Shown here piece by piece: positions 1-7,985 of a stretch of DNA of 39,832 nt (position 1 is the stretch's first letter; each line of letters begins with the position of its first letter). Made by a program: the position numbers and the translations under genes. The stretch is from Candidatus Aphodenecus pullistercoris (GTDB taxonomy: Bacteria > Spirochaetota > Spirochaetia > Sphaerochaetales > Sphaerochaetaceae): contig JADIMU010000046.1 in assembly GCA_017694495.1 (NCBI GenBank), positions 1 to 39,832 of the forward strand, in the 5' to 3' direction. Under the pieces are notes generated by a model. That model saw nothing but the letters and a program-made list of their open reading frames with translations. It made no database searches and was not told the DNA's origin.

Positions 1-1055
1 GGAGGAGCGGCAAGGAGATGCCTGCCGACAGGGAGGAGTACGAGGCCGCACTGGCCGATGGAGTGGCCTTCCACTTCCTGTCCACCCCGATCGACTTCAG
101 CGACGGCGCGCTCACGCTCTCGCGCATGGTCCTCGGCGAGAAGGACGAGGGTGGCAGACGTCGCCCCGTCGACTCCGGCGAGACCTTCATGATCGGCTGC
201 GACCTCCTCGTGATGGCCATAGGCGACAGGGCCTCGAGCCCTCTGCTCGATGGTCTCAGCCTCGAGACGAAGGACGACTACAAGGTAGGCGACCACGTCT
301 TCGTCATCGGTGACAGCGTCAGCGGCCCCTCGACTGTCGTCCGTGCCATGGCGAGCGCCCGCCATGCCGTAGACGAGTGCATCGACCTGACACTCGACGA
401 GCTCGCGGACGAGGATGATGACGACGATGATGATGAGTGCGGCTGTGGCCACCACCATGAGGATGGAGAGGAGTGCGGCTGTGGACATCATCACCATGAT
501 GACGATGACGAGTGCGGTTGCCACGATGAGGACGAGGACTTCACGGCACGTGAGGACGAGTACTTCAAGGAGCTTGTCAGGAAGAAGACGCACATCTGCG
601 TATCTGGTGGCGACGACCTCCTCAAGAAGGAGGCCGGGCGGTGCATGGAGTGTTCCTACCTGTGCAACAAGTGCGTGGACGTCTGCCCCAACCGGGCCAA
701 CGTGGCCATCGACATGAGGGACAGCGGACTCTTCGACGACCCCTTCCAGATCCTCCACCTCGACGCCTATTGCAACGAGTGCGGCAACTGCGAGACCTTC
801 TGCCCCTACGATGGAGGTCCGTACAGGAAGAAGTTCACCCTCTTCTCCAGTGCCCACGACTTCCTCGACAGTACGAACGAGGGCTTCTGTGTGGAGGGTG
901 ACCTGGTGAGCGTGCGCAGCGAAGGCTGTGTACGCCAGGCACATATCGACAAGGAAGGCAACCTGGAGATGGACATCGACGAGAAGCTGCTGGCCATCAT
1001 CAGCGAAGTCTTCATCTCCTATCCCTACCTGCTCAACGCAGTCGACAAGGACTAG
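1..1055 (+). CDS. ygfK: YgfK, putative selenate reductase / purine hydroxylase FeS-flavin subunit (3' part)
   Basis: The frame is open from the left edge (codons from base 3), so only the C-terminal ~350 residues are present. The visible part begins in a flavoprotein pyridine-nucleotide oxidoreductase domain (motifs DLLVMAIGD and HVFVIGDS, typical of GltD-like subunits). It ends with ferredoxin-type cysteine clusters: CMECSYLCNKCVDVCP at about 635-700 and CNECGNCETFCP at about 771-805. YgfK is the electron-transfer subunit thought to partner the XdhD/YgfM Mo-hydroxylase, and here it heads ssnA, ygeY, ygfM and xdhD as in the E. coli and Clostridia clusters. Oddity: between the two domains lies an insertion of about 44 residues made almost only of Asp, Glu, Cys, His and Gly, with three ECGC-type units (408-539). 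Cytoplasmic. The family call is strong; the substrate of the complex is uncertain. Confidence 0.9.
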   Translation, partial: RSGKEMPADREEYEAALADGVAFHFLSTPIDFSDGALTLSRMVLGEKDEGGRRRPVDSGETFMIGCDLLVMAIGDRASSPLLDGLSLETKDDYKVGDHVFVIGDSVSGPSTVVRAMASARHAVDECIDLTLDELADEDDDDDDDECGCGHHHEDGEECGCGHHHHDDDDECGCHDEDEDFTAREDEYFKELVRKKTHICVSGGDDLLKKEAGRCMECSYLCNKCVDVCPNRANVAIDMRDSGLFDDPFQILHLDAYCNECGNCETFCPYDGGPYRKKFTLFSSAHDFLDSTNEGFCVEGDLVSVRSEGCVRQAHIDKEGNLEMDIDEKLLAIISEVFISYPYLLNAVDKD

Positions 1056-1070
1056 CAAGGAGGAGAGCTT

Positions 1071-2402
1071 ATGACGACAGTCGTGAAGAATGTGCGCATC
1101 ATGCAGACGTGCGAGCCCTTCGAGGTCCTGGAGAACCAGGACGTCGTGGTCCAGGACGACACCATTGCCGCAATCGGAATCGGTGTCGGCTCCGGCTTCA
1201 AGGCCGACCGGACCATAGACGGAAGCGGCTGCACGCTCATGCCTGGCAACGTCTGCTCCCATCACCACTACTACTCCGGTCTGAGCCGCGGCATGCTGAT
1301 TTCAGCCGGCCCCCAGACGGACTTCATCCAGGTCCTCAAGGAATGGTGGTGGCGTCTGGACAGGGGCCTGGACGAGGAGGCGTGCTACTACTCCTCGCTG
1401 ATCTGCTCGCTCGACGCAATCGCCTGCGGAACGACGGCATGTGTCGACCACCACGCCTCTCCAAACTACATCCGCGGCTCCCTGTCCACCATAGCGAAGG
1501 GCATGGAGGAGTGCGGACTGCGCGGTGTGACATGCTACGAGGTCACTGACCGCAACGGAGGAATGAAGGAAGTGGAGGAGGGCGTCGAGGAGAACGTCCG
1601 CTTCGCCAAGGAGGTGTCCGGCAGGAAGAAGCCGCTCGTCGAGGCCATGATCGGAGGCCATGCCCCCTTCACACTGCCTGACGAGGCGCTTCGCCTGATG
1701 GGCGAGGCCGTGAGGGAGACGGGACGTGGAATGCATCTCCACGTGGCCGAGGACAAGTACGACGTCGTCTACAGCCACCACTTCCATGGCAAGGACATCG
1801 TGCGCCGCCTCGAGGAGGCCGGACTCATCGACGAGAAGACCCTCCTCGTCCACGCCCTCCACCTCAGCGGTGAGGAGATCGACGAGATCAACCGCCTTGG
1901 CGCCTTCGTCGCCCACAACCCGCGAAGCAACATGAACAACCACGTCGGCTATCTGAAGAACCTCACGAAGGTGGACAAGCTCGTCATCGGTACGGACGGC
2001 TGCGGCGGCAACATGTTCGAGGAAGTCAAGATCGGCTTCTTCAAGCACAAGGATGAGGGCGGCCCCTGGTGGCCAGCCGACTTCGTGGGTGCGCTCTCGC
2101 GTGGCAACCGCCTCCTCGAGAGCTGCTTCGCCGATGGACGCAGGTGGGGCAGGGTGGCTCCCGGCTACGTCGCCGACCTCGTCCTCCTGGACTACAGGAA
2201 CCCGACGCCACTGGTCGCCGAAAACGCGGCTGGCCACTTCGTCTGGGGCATGGGCTCGGGCTGCGTCAAGTCGGTCATCATCGATGGCCGCCTCGTCTAC
2301 GACGACAGGCACTTCGTTGGAATGGACGTCGAGAGGATCTACCGCGAGGCCGCGCGTGTCGCGGCGCGTGTGTGGAAGACCGTCGACAAGATCAAGGCAT
2401 AA
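1071..2402 (+). CDS. ssnA: SsnA family aminohydrolase
   Basis: 443 residues, amidohydrolase superfamily. The metal-binding His cluster is seen in NVCSHHHYYSGLSRG (about residues 62-76), with later metal and catalytic positions in HLHVAED, LLVHALHLSGEEI and the aspartate of VIGTDGCGGN. This is the pattern of SsnA/TrzA-type cytosine- or guanine-deaminase-like enzymes. SsnA proteins are fixed members of selenium-dependent Mo-hydroxylase/purine clusters and probably hydrolyse or deaminate a purine-derived intermediate; the exact substrate is not readable from sequence. The start is supported by AAGGAGGAG a few bases upstream, and the gene follows ygfK by 15 bases in an operon that continues into ygeY. 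Confidence 0.93.
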   Translation: MTTVVKNVRIMQTCEPFEVLENQDVVVQDDTIAAIGIGVGSGFKADRTIDGSGCTLMPGNVCSHHHYYSGLSRGMLISAGPQTDFIQVLKEWWWRLDRGLDEEACYYSSLICSLDAIACGTTACVDHHASPNYIRGSLSTIAKGMEECGLRGVTCYEVTDRNGGMKEVEEGVEENVRFAKEVSGRKKPLVEAMIGGHAPFTLPDEALRLMGEAVRETGRGMHLHVAEDKYDVVYSHHFHGKDIVRRLEEAGLIDEKTLLVHALHLSGEEIDEINRLGAFVAHNPRSNMNNHVGYLKNLTKVDKLVIGTDGCGGNMFEEVKIGFFKHKDEGGPWWPADFVGALSRGNRLLESCFADGRRWGRVAPGYVADLVLLDYRNPTPLVAENAAGHFVWGMGSGCVKSVIIDGRLVYDDRHFVGMDVERIYREAARVAARVWKTVDKIKA

Positions 2403-2421
2403 ACATTTTAGGGAGATGAAC

Positions 2422-3642
2422 ATGGAGATCACGAAGACAATCAGGGAAATGGCCGAGAAATACCGTGACTACACGGCGACCAACCTCAGCAAGCTCGTCA
2501 GGACCAAAAGCTATTCCTCGAAGGAGGAGGACGTGTGCCGCCTGATCGTCGAGCTGTGCAAGGAGGCCGGCTTCGACGAGGTCCGCATCGACGGTCTTGG
2601 ATCCGTCATCGGACGCGTAGGATCCGGACCCAAGTCGCTCGCCTTCGACGCCCACATCGACACGGTCGAGGTCGGCAACATGAAGAACTGGAACTTCGAC
2701 CCCTTCTGTGGCGAGATCAAGGATGGCCTCGTCATGGGACGCGGAGCCAGCGACCAGAAGGGTGGTGCCGCAAGCATGATCACCGCCGGCCGCATCCTCA
2801 AGGAGCTGGGCTACGGCGGCGAGTACACGATCTGGTTCACCTTCACCGTCATGGAGGAGGACTGCGACGGAATGTGCTGGAAGTACCTCATCGAGGAGGA
2901 GGGCTTCAAGCCTGACCTCATCGTCTCGACCGAGCCGACGAGCTGCCGCATCTACCGCGGCCACAGGGGCAGGATGGAGATCCGCGTCATTCTGCGTGGC
3001 ATCTCCTGCCACGGATCGGCACCCGAGCGTGGCGTGAGCGCCGCATACAAGGCCGCACGCGCCGCCCTGGCGATCGAGCAGCTGAACAAGGACCTCCAGC
3101 CGGATGACGACAACTTCCTGGGCAAGGGCACGATCACGGTCAGCCAGATGGACGTCAAGGGCCCCAGCCAGTGCGCCGTCGCCGACTACGCCATGCTCTA
3201 CCTCGACCGCAGGCTCACCTGGGGCGAGGACGCCGATCTTGCCATCAGCCAGGTGCGCGAGTACGTGTCCAAGGCCACAGGAGACGACCCCGACTCGATC
3301 ATCGTCGAGATGCCCAACTACGAGAAGGTCGGCTGGACGCAGAAGCCCTATTCCCAGGAGCTCTACTTCCCGACCTGGAAGCTCGAGCCGAGCCATCCTC
3401 TCGTCCAGGCCGCAGTGCGTGACTACGAGGCCCTCTACGAGAAGGAGCCCGTCGTCGACAAGTGGACATTCTCGACCAACCTGGTCGCCACCACCGGCCG
3501 CCACAAGATTCCGGCCATCGGCTTCGGTCCTGGCGACGAGGCCCAGGCCCATGCGCCCAACGAGATCAACAGGGTTGAGGACCTCGTCATCTGCGCAGGC
3601 TTCTACGCCCTGCTTCCATACGCTCTGGAGCAGAAGGTCTGA
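2422..3642 (+). CDS. ygeY: YgeY family selenium-metabolism-linked hydrolase (M20 peptidase fold)
   Basis: 406 residues, M20/ArgE/DapE metallohydrolase fold. The first metal motif is FDAHIDTVEV, followed by GRGASDQKGG, the catalytic pair MEEDCDG, STEPTS, and the dimerisation-domain motif CHGSAPERG. ATG 2422 was preferred over ATG 2416 because AGGGAG at 2410-2415 gives a normal 6-base spacer only for 2422; the open frame further upstream overlaps ssnA and is not used. In published gut purine-degradation clusters YgeY works with YgeX/YgeW/SsnA on products of purine ring opening, probably as an amide or dipeptide hydrolase. It lies 19 bases after ssnA and ends just before a GC-rich hairpin. Confidence 0.92.
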   Translation: MEITKTIREMAEKYRDYTATNLSKLVRTKSYSSKEEDVCRLIVELCKEAGFDEVRIDGLGSVIGRVGSGPKSLAFDAHIDTVEVGNMKNWNFDPFCGEIKDGLVMGRGASDQKGGAASMITAGRILKELGYGGEYTIWFTFTVMEEDCDGMCWKYLIEEEGFKPDLIVSTEPTSCRIYRGHRGRMEIRVILRGISCHGSAPERGVSAAYKAARAALAIEQLNKDLQPDDDNFLGKGTITVSQMDVKGPSQCAVADYAMLYLDRRLTWGEDADLAISQVREYVSKATGDDPDSIIVEMPNYEKVGWTQKPYSQELYFPTWKLEPSHPLVQAAVRDYEALYEKEPVVDKWTFSTNLVATTGRHKIPAIGFGPGDEAQAHAPNEINRVEDLVICAGFYALLPYALEQKV

Positions 3643-3661
3643 GACAGGTGATGTCTGGTGA

Positions 3662-3690
3662 GGGGAGCCGCCTTCGGGCGGCTTTCCCCA
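3662..3690 (+). terminator. GC-rich hairpin after ygeY, probable terminator or attenuator
   Basis: The inverted repeat GCCGCC-TTCG-GGCGGC (core 3667-3682) has a UUCG tetraloop and flanking GGGG...CCCC that can extend the stem with an A/T step. It follows the ygeY stop by about 20 bases and precedes the promoter of the next operon. There is no long T-run, so termination may be inefficient. Confidence 0.6.
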
Positions 3691-3707
3691 TCAATGGACG
3701 CTTTCCT

Positions 3708-3736
3708 TTGCCTGTGCACCCAAGTGGGTGTATACT
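3708..3736 (+). promoter_or_regulatory. sigma70-type promoter of the xdh operon with operator-like palindrome
   Basis: TTGCCT (3708-3713), a 17-base spacer, then TATACT (3731-3736). The spacer contains the inverted repeat CACCC-AAGT-GGGTG (3717-3730), which abuts the -10 and would be well placed for a repressor. The predicted start is near 3743, giving a leader of about 80 bases. Confidence 0.65.
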
Positions 3737-3749
3737 GTGGGCGAAAGCT

Positions 3750-3790
3750 TCCCCTTTGGGGACAATTCACCATTATGTAAAACAATACAT
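3750..3790 (+). promoter_or_regulatory. Structured 5' leader of the xdh operon
   Basis: Two inverted repeats lie in the leader: TCCCC-TTT-GGGGA (3750-3762), and ATGTA near 3775 paired with TACAT near 3786. They could be RNA hairpins or binding sites. The leader is too short and does not show the conserved helices expected for a Moco riboswitch, so no class is assigned. Confidence 0.35.
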
Positions 3791-3822
3791 GATGGAAAAC
3801 GCAGACTCTGGAGGCAAGTGCT

Positions 3823-5946
3823 TTGACCAGGATTGACGACAAGATAAGGAGGGTCGACGCCCTCGAGAAGGCCAGGGGAGAAGCGAAATACCTGGCCGAC
3901 CTGAGCTTCGACGACATGCTCTATGCCCGCTTCGTCCGCTCGACTGTGGCACGTGGAAGGATCGTTTCGGTTGAACTTCCCGATCTCCCCGAAGGCTACT
4001 GGTACATCAGTGCGAAGGACATTCCCGAAGGCTGCGCCAACAGCCTCGTCATGATAGCAGGCGACTGGAGGTGCTTCGCCGATGGCGATGTGCGCTATGT
4101 CGGCGAGACGATAGGTGTGCTCGTCGGCCGCAGCCGGGCCGTGCTCAAGGCCCTCGAGGAGGCCATCACGGTCACCTACGAGGAAGGAGAGCCGGCGGTG
4201 AGCATCGACGACGCCCTGGCACTTAAGGGTGGCCCCATCCTGGAGAAGGACGACATCCACTGTTCCCTCGTAAGCGAGAAGGGCGAGGATGTCGAGGAGG
4301 TCCTGGCAAGGGCCGAGACGATTGTCGAGGAGACTGTGGAGACCGGTTTCCAGGAGCACGTCCACCTCGAGACGAACAGCGCACTGTGCTGCATCGAGGA
4401 CGGCCGCTACACCTTCTACATCTCATGCCAGTGCCCCTTCTATGTGCGCAAGAGCGTAGCCGGCCTGCTGGGCCTCAAGCCCCAGGACATAAGGGTGAAG
4501 CAGACGACGACTGGCGGCGCCTTCGGCGGCAAGGAGCACTTCCCTGACGTCCTTGCAGGCCCCTTGCTTGTCGCAGAGAGCGTCGTCAGGAAGCCGATCA
4601 AGCTCGTCTTCGACCGAGAGGAGGACATGCTCTACTCGGTCAAGAGGCATCCCTCGAAGGTCACCTTCCGCACGGGCCTCGACAAGGACGGGCGCATCAT
4701 GGGAAGCGACATCAACGTCTACTACAACTGCGGAGCCTACCTCTCCTCGAGCTACGTCGTCCTCCAGCGCGGCGTCTTCCACGCCAACGGCGTCTACAAC
4801 TTCCCCTCGACGAGGATCCACGGCTATGGCATGGCGACCAACACCTTCCCCTCCGACGCCTTCCGCGGCTTCGGAGCGCCCCAGACCCTCTTCGCGATAG
4901 AGACCCACATGGACCATATCGCCCACCGCCTGGGCGTCGACCCTGTCGAGTACAAGAGGAGCTGTTTCCTCTGCCAGGGCGACGAGACGGTCACCCAGGG
5001 CCACATCGTGGAGAAGGTCGTCCTCGAGGAGATGCTCGAGCAGGTCGCGGCCAAGTCCGACTACTGGCGCAAGTCGAAGGAGTATGGACGCGGCAGCGGC
5101 AAGGGCATCGGAATGAGCTTCTACAACCACGGAGGCGCCTTCACAGGCAATGGTGAGCAGGCCATCATCAAGGCCCACCTGAAGCTGGTCAAGGACGGTG
5201 GACACTTCACCATCCTCTGCGGTCAGACCGAGATGGGCCAGGGCTTCAGGACGATCCTGCGCAAGATCGTCGCCTCCGTCCTGGAGGTCGACCTGGACGA
5301 CATCACCTACGACAACCCGGACACGGACCTCGTCCCCGACAGCGGACCTACCGCCGCAAGCCGCTCGACCATGATCGTCGGACGCCTGGCCGAAGAGGCC
5401 GCGACGAAGATGAAGGAGCGTCTGGGAGAGGACCATGTCGAGATCGAGACGGAGTACAGCCATCCCGAGGGCCATCCCTGGGACCAGTCGACCTTCAAGG
5501 GCGACGCCTACCTCGGCTACGGCTGGGGCTGCGCCTGCGTCGAGGTCGAGGTCGACCCGATCACGAACGAGGTGAAGGTCGTCGGCATCTGGTCGAGCCA
5601 TGACATCGGGCGCGCCATCGACGAGCTCATCGTCCATGGCCAGGTCAACGGGGGCATCATCCAGTCGCTCGGCTACGCTTCGATGGAGAAGATGGAGAAC
5701 AGGGGCGGACACTTCCGCCAGACGAGCATGTCGGACTACGTCATACCGACGAGCATGGACTTCCCTCGCCAGGAGTGGGGCCTTGTGGACAACCCCTACG
5801 AATGGGGACCCTACGGCGCCAAGGGCATGGGAGAGCTCGTATTCAACGGAGCCGACGCGGCCTACATCGACGCCGTCGAGAGGGCCATGGATGTGACTAT
5901 CAACAAGATCCCGATGCCTGTCGAGGATCTGGAGGCTGTCAGATGA
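3823..5946 (+). CDS. xdhA: Xanthine dehydrogenase-type molybdenum-binding subunit
   Basis: 707 residues, large Mo-pterin subunit of the xanthine oxidase family. The N-terminal a/b hammerhead domain is followed by the pterin-binding region TTTGGAFGGKEHF (about residues 228-240), DAFRGFGAPQ, GQTEMGQGF and the C-terminal GAKGMGEL, whose glutamate matches the catalytic Glu of the family. The start is TTG, chosen because GGAGG at 3810-3814 sits 8 bases upstream and no in-frame ATG fits. It is the first gene of a five-gene operon, and its stop overlaps the 2Fe-2S subunit by four bases. It probably hydroxylates xanthine, hypoxanthine or a related purine. Neighbouring selenium genes suggest the Mo site carries a labile selenium ligand; this is inference. 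Confidence 0.92.
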   Translation: MTRIDDKIRRVDALEKARGEAKYLADLSFDDMLYARFVRSTVARGRIVSVELPDLPEGYWYISAKDIPEGCANSLVMIAGDWRCFADGDVRYVGETIGVLVGRSRAVLKALEEAITVTYEEGEPAVSIDDALALKGGPILEKDDIHCSLVSEKGEDVEEVLARAETIVEETVETGFQEHVHLETNSALCCIEDGRYTFYISCQCPFYVRKSVAGLLGLKPQDIRVKQTTTGGAFGGKEHFPDVLAGPLLVAESVVRKPIKLVFDREEDMLYSVKRHPSKVTFRTGLDKDGRIMGSDINVYYNCGAYLSSSYVVLQRGVFHANGVYNFPSTRIHGYGMATNTFPSDAFRGFGAPQTLFAIETHMDHIAHRLGVDPVEYKRSCFLCQGDETVTQGHIVEKVVLEEMLEQVAAKSDYWRKSKEYGRGSGKGIGMSFYNHGGAFTGNGEQAIIKAHLKLVKDGGHFTILCGQTEMGQGFRTILRKIVASVLEVDLDDITYDNPDTDLVPDSGPTAASRSTMIVGRLAEEAATKMKERLGEDHVEIETEYSHPEGHPWDQSTFKGDAYLGYGWGCACVEVEVDPITNEVKVVGIWSSHDIGRAIDELIVHGQVNGGIIQSLGYASMEKMENRGGHFRQTSMSDYVIPTSMDFPRQEWGLVDNPYEWGPYGAKGMGELVFNGADAAYIDAVERAMDVTINKIPMPVEDLEAVR

Positions 5947-6410
5947 TTGGATTCACACTCAATGGAAGGCCCGTCAAGTGGGAGGGCAATCCCCTGACGA
6001 GGCTGGTGGACGTGCTCAGGGAGGACTTCGGCCTCACCGGCACGAAGGAAGGCTGTGGAGAGGGCGAGTGCGGAGCCTGCTCCGTGCTTCGGGGCGGCAA
6101 GCTCGTCACGAGCTGCCTGATACCGATGGGCTCCCTCGAGGGGGACGACATCGTGACCATCGAGGGCCTCAGGGATACGGACCAGGGGCGTTGCCTCGTC
6201 GACGCCTTCGCCGAGGCCGGTGCCGTCCAGTGCGGTTTCTGCATCCCCGGCATGGTCATGGCGGCCCAGGCCCTCCTGCTGACGAACAGCAAGCCTACGG
6301 AAGAGGATGTGCGCCTTGCGATCAGCGGAAACATCTGCCGCTGCACGGGCTACGACCTCATCGTCGACGCCATACTTCTGGCAAGCAGGAAGGGGGAGGG
6401 ACTATGGTAG
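5943..6410 (+). CDS. xdhC: Xanthine dehydrogenase-type [2Fe-2S] subunit
   Basis: 155 residues with the two-cluster arrangement of Mo-hydroxylase small subunits. The plant-ferredoxin-like cluster is GCGEGECGAC plus a later Cys in VTSCLIP. The second cluster is CGFCIPGM with CRCTGYD. All eight expected ligands are present, so it can pass electrons from the Mo subunit to FAD. The ATG overlaps the stop of the Mo subunit (ATGA) and its own end overlaps the FAD subunit, which implies translational coupling. E. coli naming (XdhC) is used; other systems call this subunit XdhA or CoxS. Confidence 0.93.
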   Translation: MIGFTLNGRPVKWEGNPLTRLVDVLREDFGLTGTKEGCGEGECGACSVLRGGKLVTSCLIPMGSLEGDDIVTIEGLRDTDQGRCLVDAFAEAGAVQCGFCIPGMVMAAQALLLTNSKPTEEDVRLAISGNICRCTGYDLIVDAILLASRKGEGLW

Positions 6411-7264
6411 AGTGCTACACACCGAAAAGCCTGGATGAGGCTCTTGCCATCAGGCGCCGGACGGGCGCGAGGCCTCTGGCCGGAGGCACGGACCTCATGG
6501 TCCAGTACAAGCAGGGCGTGGGCATCACGCCGGTCTTCCCATTCCCCGTGATGATCATCAGCGGCATCGATGAGCTGAAGGGCATCGAGACGTGCGAGGA
6601 CGGCAGCGTCCTCATCAAGGCGCTGACGACACCCAGCCAGATCGCCTCGTGCGAGGCTGTGCCATACCTCGTCAGGGCCGCCGCCGGGCGTATGGGAGCC
6701 GTGGCGCTGCGCAACAGCGCGACGATCGGAGGCAACATAGGCAACGCATCCCCCAAGGGTGACCTGCCCCAGCCCCTGATCCTCCTGGATGCGACCGTAA
6801 TCCTCCGCAGCCAGGACGGCGAGAGGGAGCTGCTTCTGGACGACTTCATCCTGGGCAGCAAGAAGACGGACCTCCACGACGACGAGATCATCTACGCCGT
6901 GCGCATCCCCAAGGTTGAGTACAGCTACATCTACTACCGCAAGATCGGCACAAGGAGGGCGAACGCGATCTCGAAGCTCTCGCTCTCGGCCCTGGCCCTG
7001 GTCCAGGATGGGCGCATCATCGACTTCCGTGCCTCTTCGGGCGCCGCGGGACCCAAGGTCATCCGCAGCCATGAGGCCGAGGCCCTGGTAGTCGGACAGC
7101 GTCTGGAGGACATCCAGGCCATCCTGCCCGGCTTCCTTGCCGCCTGGGATGCCGCGATCAGTCCCCATGCCATGCCGCAGTACAGGAGGAACACTACGCG
7201 CAGGATGCTCGAGCACTTCCTCACCACAGTAGCCACGGCGCCTCAGGAAGGCGTCATCGAATAA
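6404..7264 (+). CDS. xdhB: Xanthine dehydrogenase-type FAD-binding subunit
   Basis: 286 residues, CoxM/XdhB family. FAD motifs are ARPLAGGTDLMVQ (about residues 23-35) and NSATIGGNIGNASPKGDL (about 104-121), and the later RKIGTRRANAISKLSL is typical of the family. ATG 6404 has GGGGGAGGG just upstream and overlaps the previous stop by seven bases. The longer open frame to the left lies inside the 2Fe-2S gene and is not coding. It accepts electrons from the small subunit and passes them to NAD(P)+ or another carrier. With the two genes before it, it forms a complete three-subunit hydroxylase. Confidence 0.92.
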   Translation: MVECYTPKSLDEALAIRRRTGARPLAGGTDLMVQYKQGVGITPVFPFPVMIISGIDELKGIETCEDGSVLIKALTTPSQIASCEAVPYLVRAAAGRMGAVALRNSATIGGNIGNASPKGDLPQPLILLDATVILRSQDGERELLLDDFILGSKKTDLHDDEIIYAVRIPKVEYSYIYYRKIGTRRANAISKLSLSALALVQDGRIIDFRASSGAAGPKVIRSHEAEALVVGQRLEDIQAILPGFLAAWDAAISPHAMPQYRRNTTRRMLEHFLTTVATAPQEGVIE

Positions 7265-7274
7265 GGAGCAGCAG

Positions 7275-7985
7275 ATGCACATACTGAAGGCCAAGACGCT
7301 GGGCGAGGCCTACGAGGCACGCACAGGCAATGCTGACGCCCTCTACCTGTCGGGTGGCAGCGAGGTCCTCCGCAAGGGAGGACGGGCAGGGGAGGAGACT
7401 CTGGTCATCGATTTGACGGACCTCCTGTCGGGCGGAATCTCGAAGGAGGGCGACATGCTCGTCGTCGGAGCCCTGGCGAGCTTCCAGGACCTGGTCGAGG
7501 CCCCGGATGCTCCTTCCTGGCTCAGGAAGGCGGCCCACGGCATGGCCTCCCTCTCGCTGCGCATGCAGGCGACGGTCGGCGGCCAGATCGCCAGCCTGAG
7601 GGACGACTCCTATCTCATACCGGCCCTGCTGGCCGCAGGAAGCAGAGTGCGCGTCTGGGGCAAGGAGGGTGGGCATGAGCTCATGCTCCTGGACTATGTG
7701 CGCCGCGGCGGATGCGACTGCATCATCACGCATGTCGTCATCCCGTGTACCGCCAGGGTCGCGCTCAAGCGGATCGCACGCTTCTCATCAAGCCACAGCG
7801 CACTGAGCATCGCCCTCGCCTCGGATGGCGGCTGCCATGCCGCCGTCAAAGGTTCCGGCTATGCCCACTCGCGTGGCGCTCTGGAGACGATGGAATACGT
7901 CGACGACATCACGGGCAGCGCCGCCTACAAGCGCTACATCGCCCTTGAGTGCGCCGACATCCTCGCCAAGGAGGTGGACGCATGA
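7275..7985 (+). CDS. ygfM: YgfM-like FAD-binding subunit of the second Mo-hydroxylase
   Basis: 236 residues, a short member of the CoxM/FAD family. The LYLSGGSEVLR motif replaces the usual AGGTDL loop near residue 18, and MQATVGGQIAS matches the second FAD loop. It lacks the full C-terminal domain of XdhB, as is usual for YgfM. It starts ten bases after xdhB behind AAGGAG and ends in a four-base overlap with xdhD, the same pairing as ygfM-xdhD in E. coli. The predicted role is the flavin subunit of the XdhD/YgfK hydroxylase, once labelled probable selenate reductase and now mainly linked to purine catabolism. Confidence 0.85.
   Translation: MHILKAKTLGEAYEARTGNADALYLSGGSEVLRKGGRAGEETLVIDLTDLLSGGISKEGDMLVVGALASFQDLVEAPDAPSWLRKAAHGMASLSLRMQATVGGQIASLRDDSYLIPALLAAGSRVRVWGKEGGHELMLLDYVRRGGCDCIITHVVIPCTARVALKRIARFSSSHSALSIALASDGGCHAAVKGSGYAHSRGALETMEYVDDITGSAAYKRYIALECADILAKEVDA

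Noticed and set aside
418-444. GAT/GAC repeat as a stand-alone microsatellite or CRISPR-like array
   Set aside because: It encodes part of the YgfK Asp/His/Cys insertion in frame; there are no spacers or regular direct repeats.
1302-2432. Long open frame on the - strand opposite ssnA (376 codons)
   Set aside because: High-GC shadow frame; its translation has no family motifs, while the + strand encodes an intact SsnA with metal ligands.
3737-3822. Moco riboswitch in the xdh leader
   Set aside because: The leader is too short and shows only two small hairpins, not the multi-helix Moco architecture.
4423-5712. 429-codon frame on the - strand opposite the Mo subunit
   Set aside because: Shadow of a conserved enzyme gene; low-complexity Asp/Val/Leu sequence and no ribosome site.
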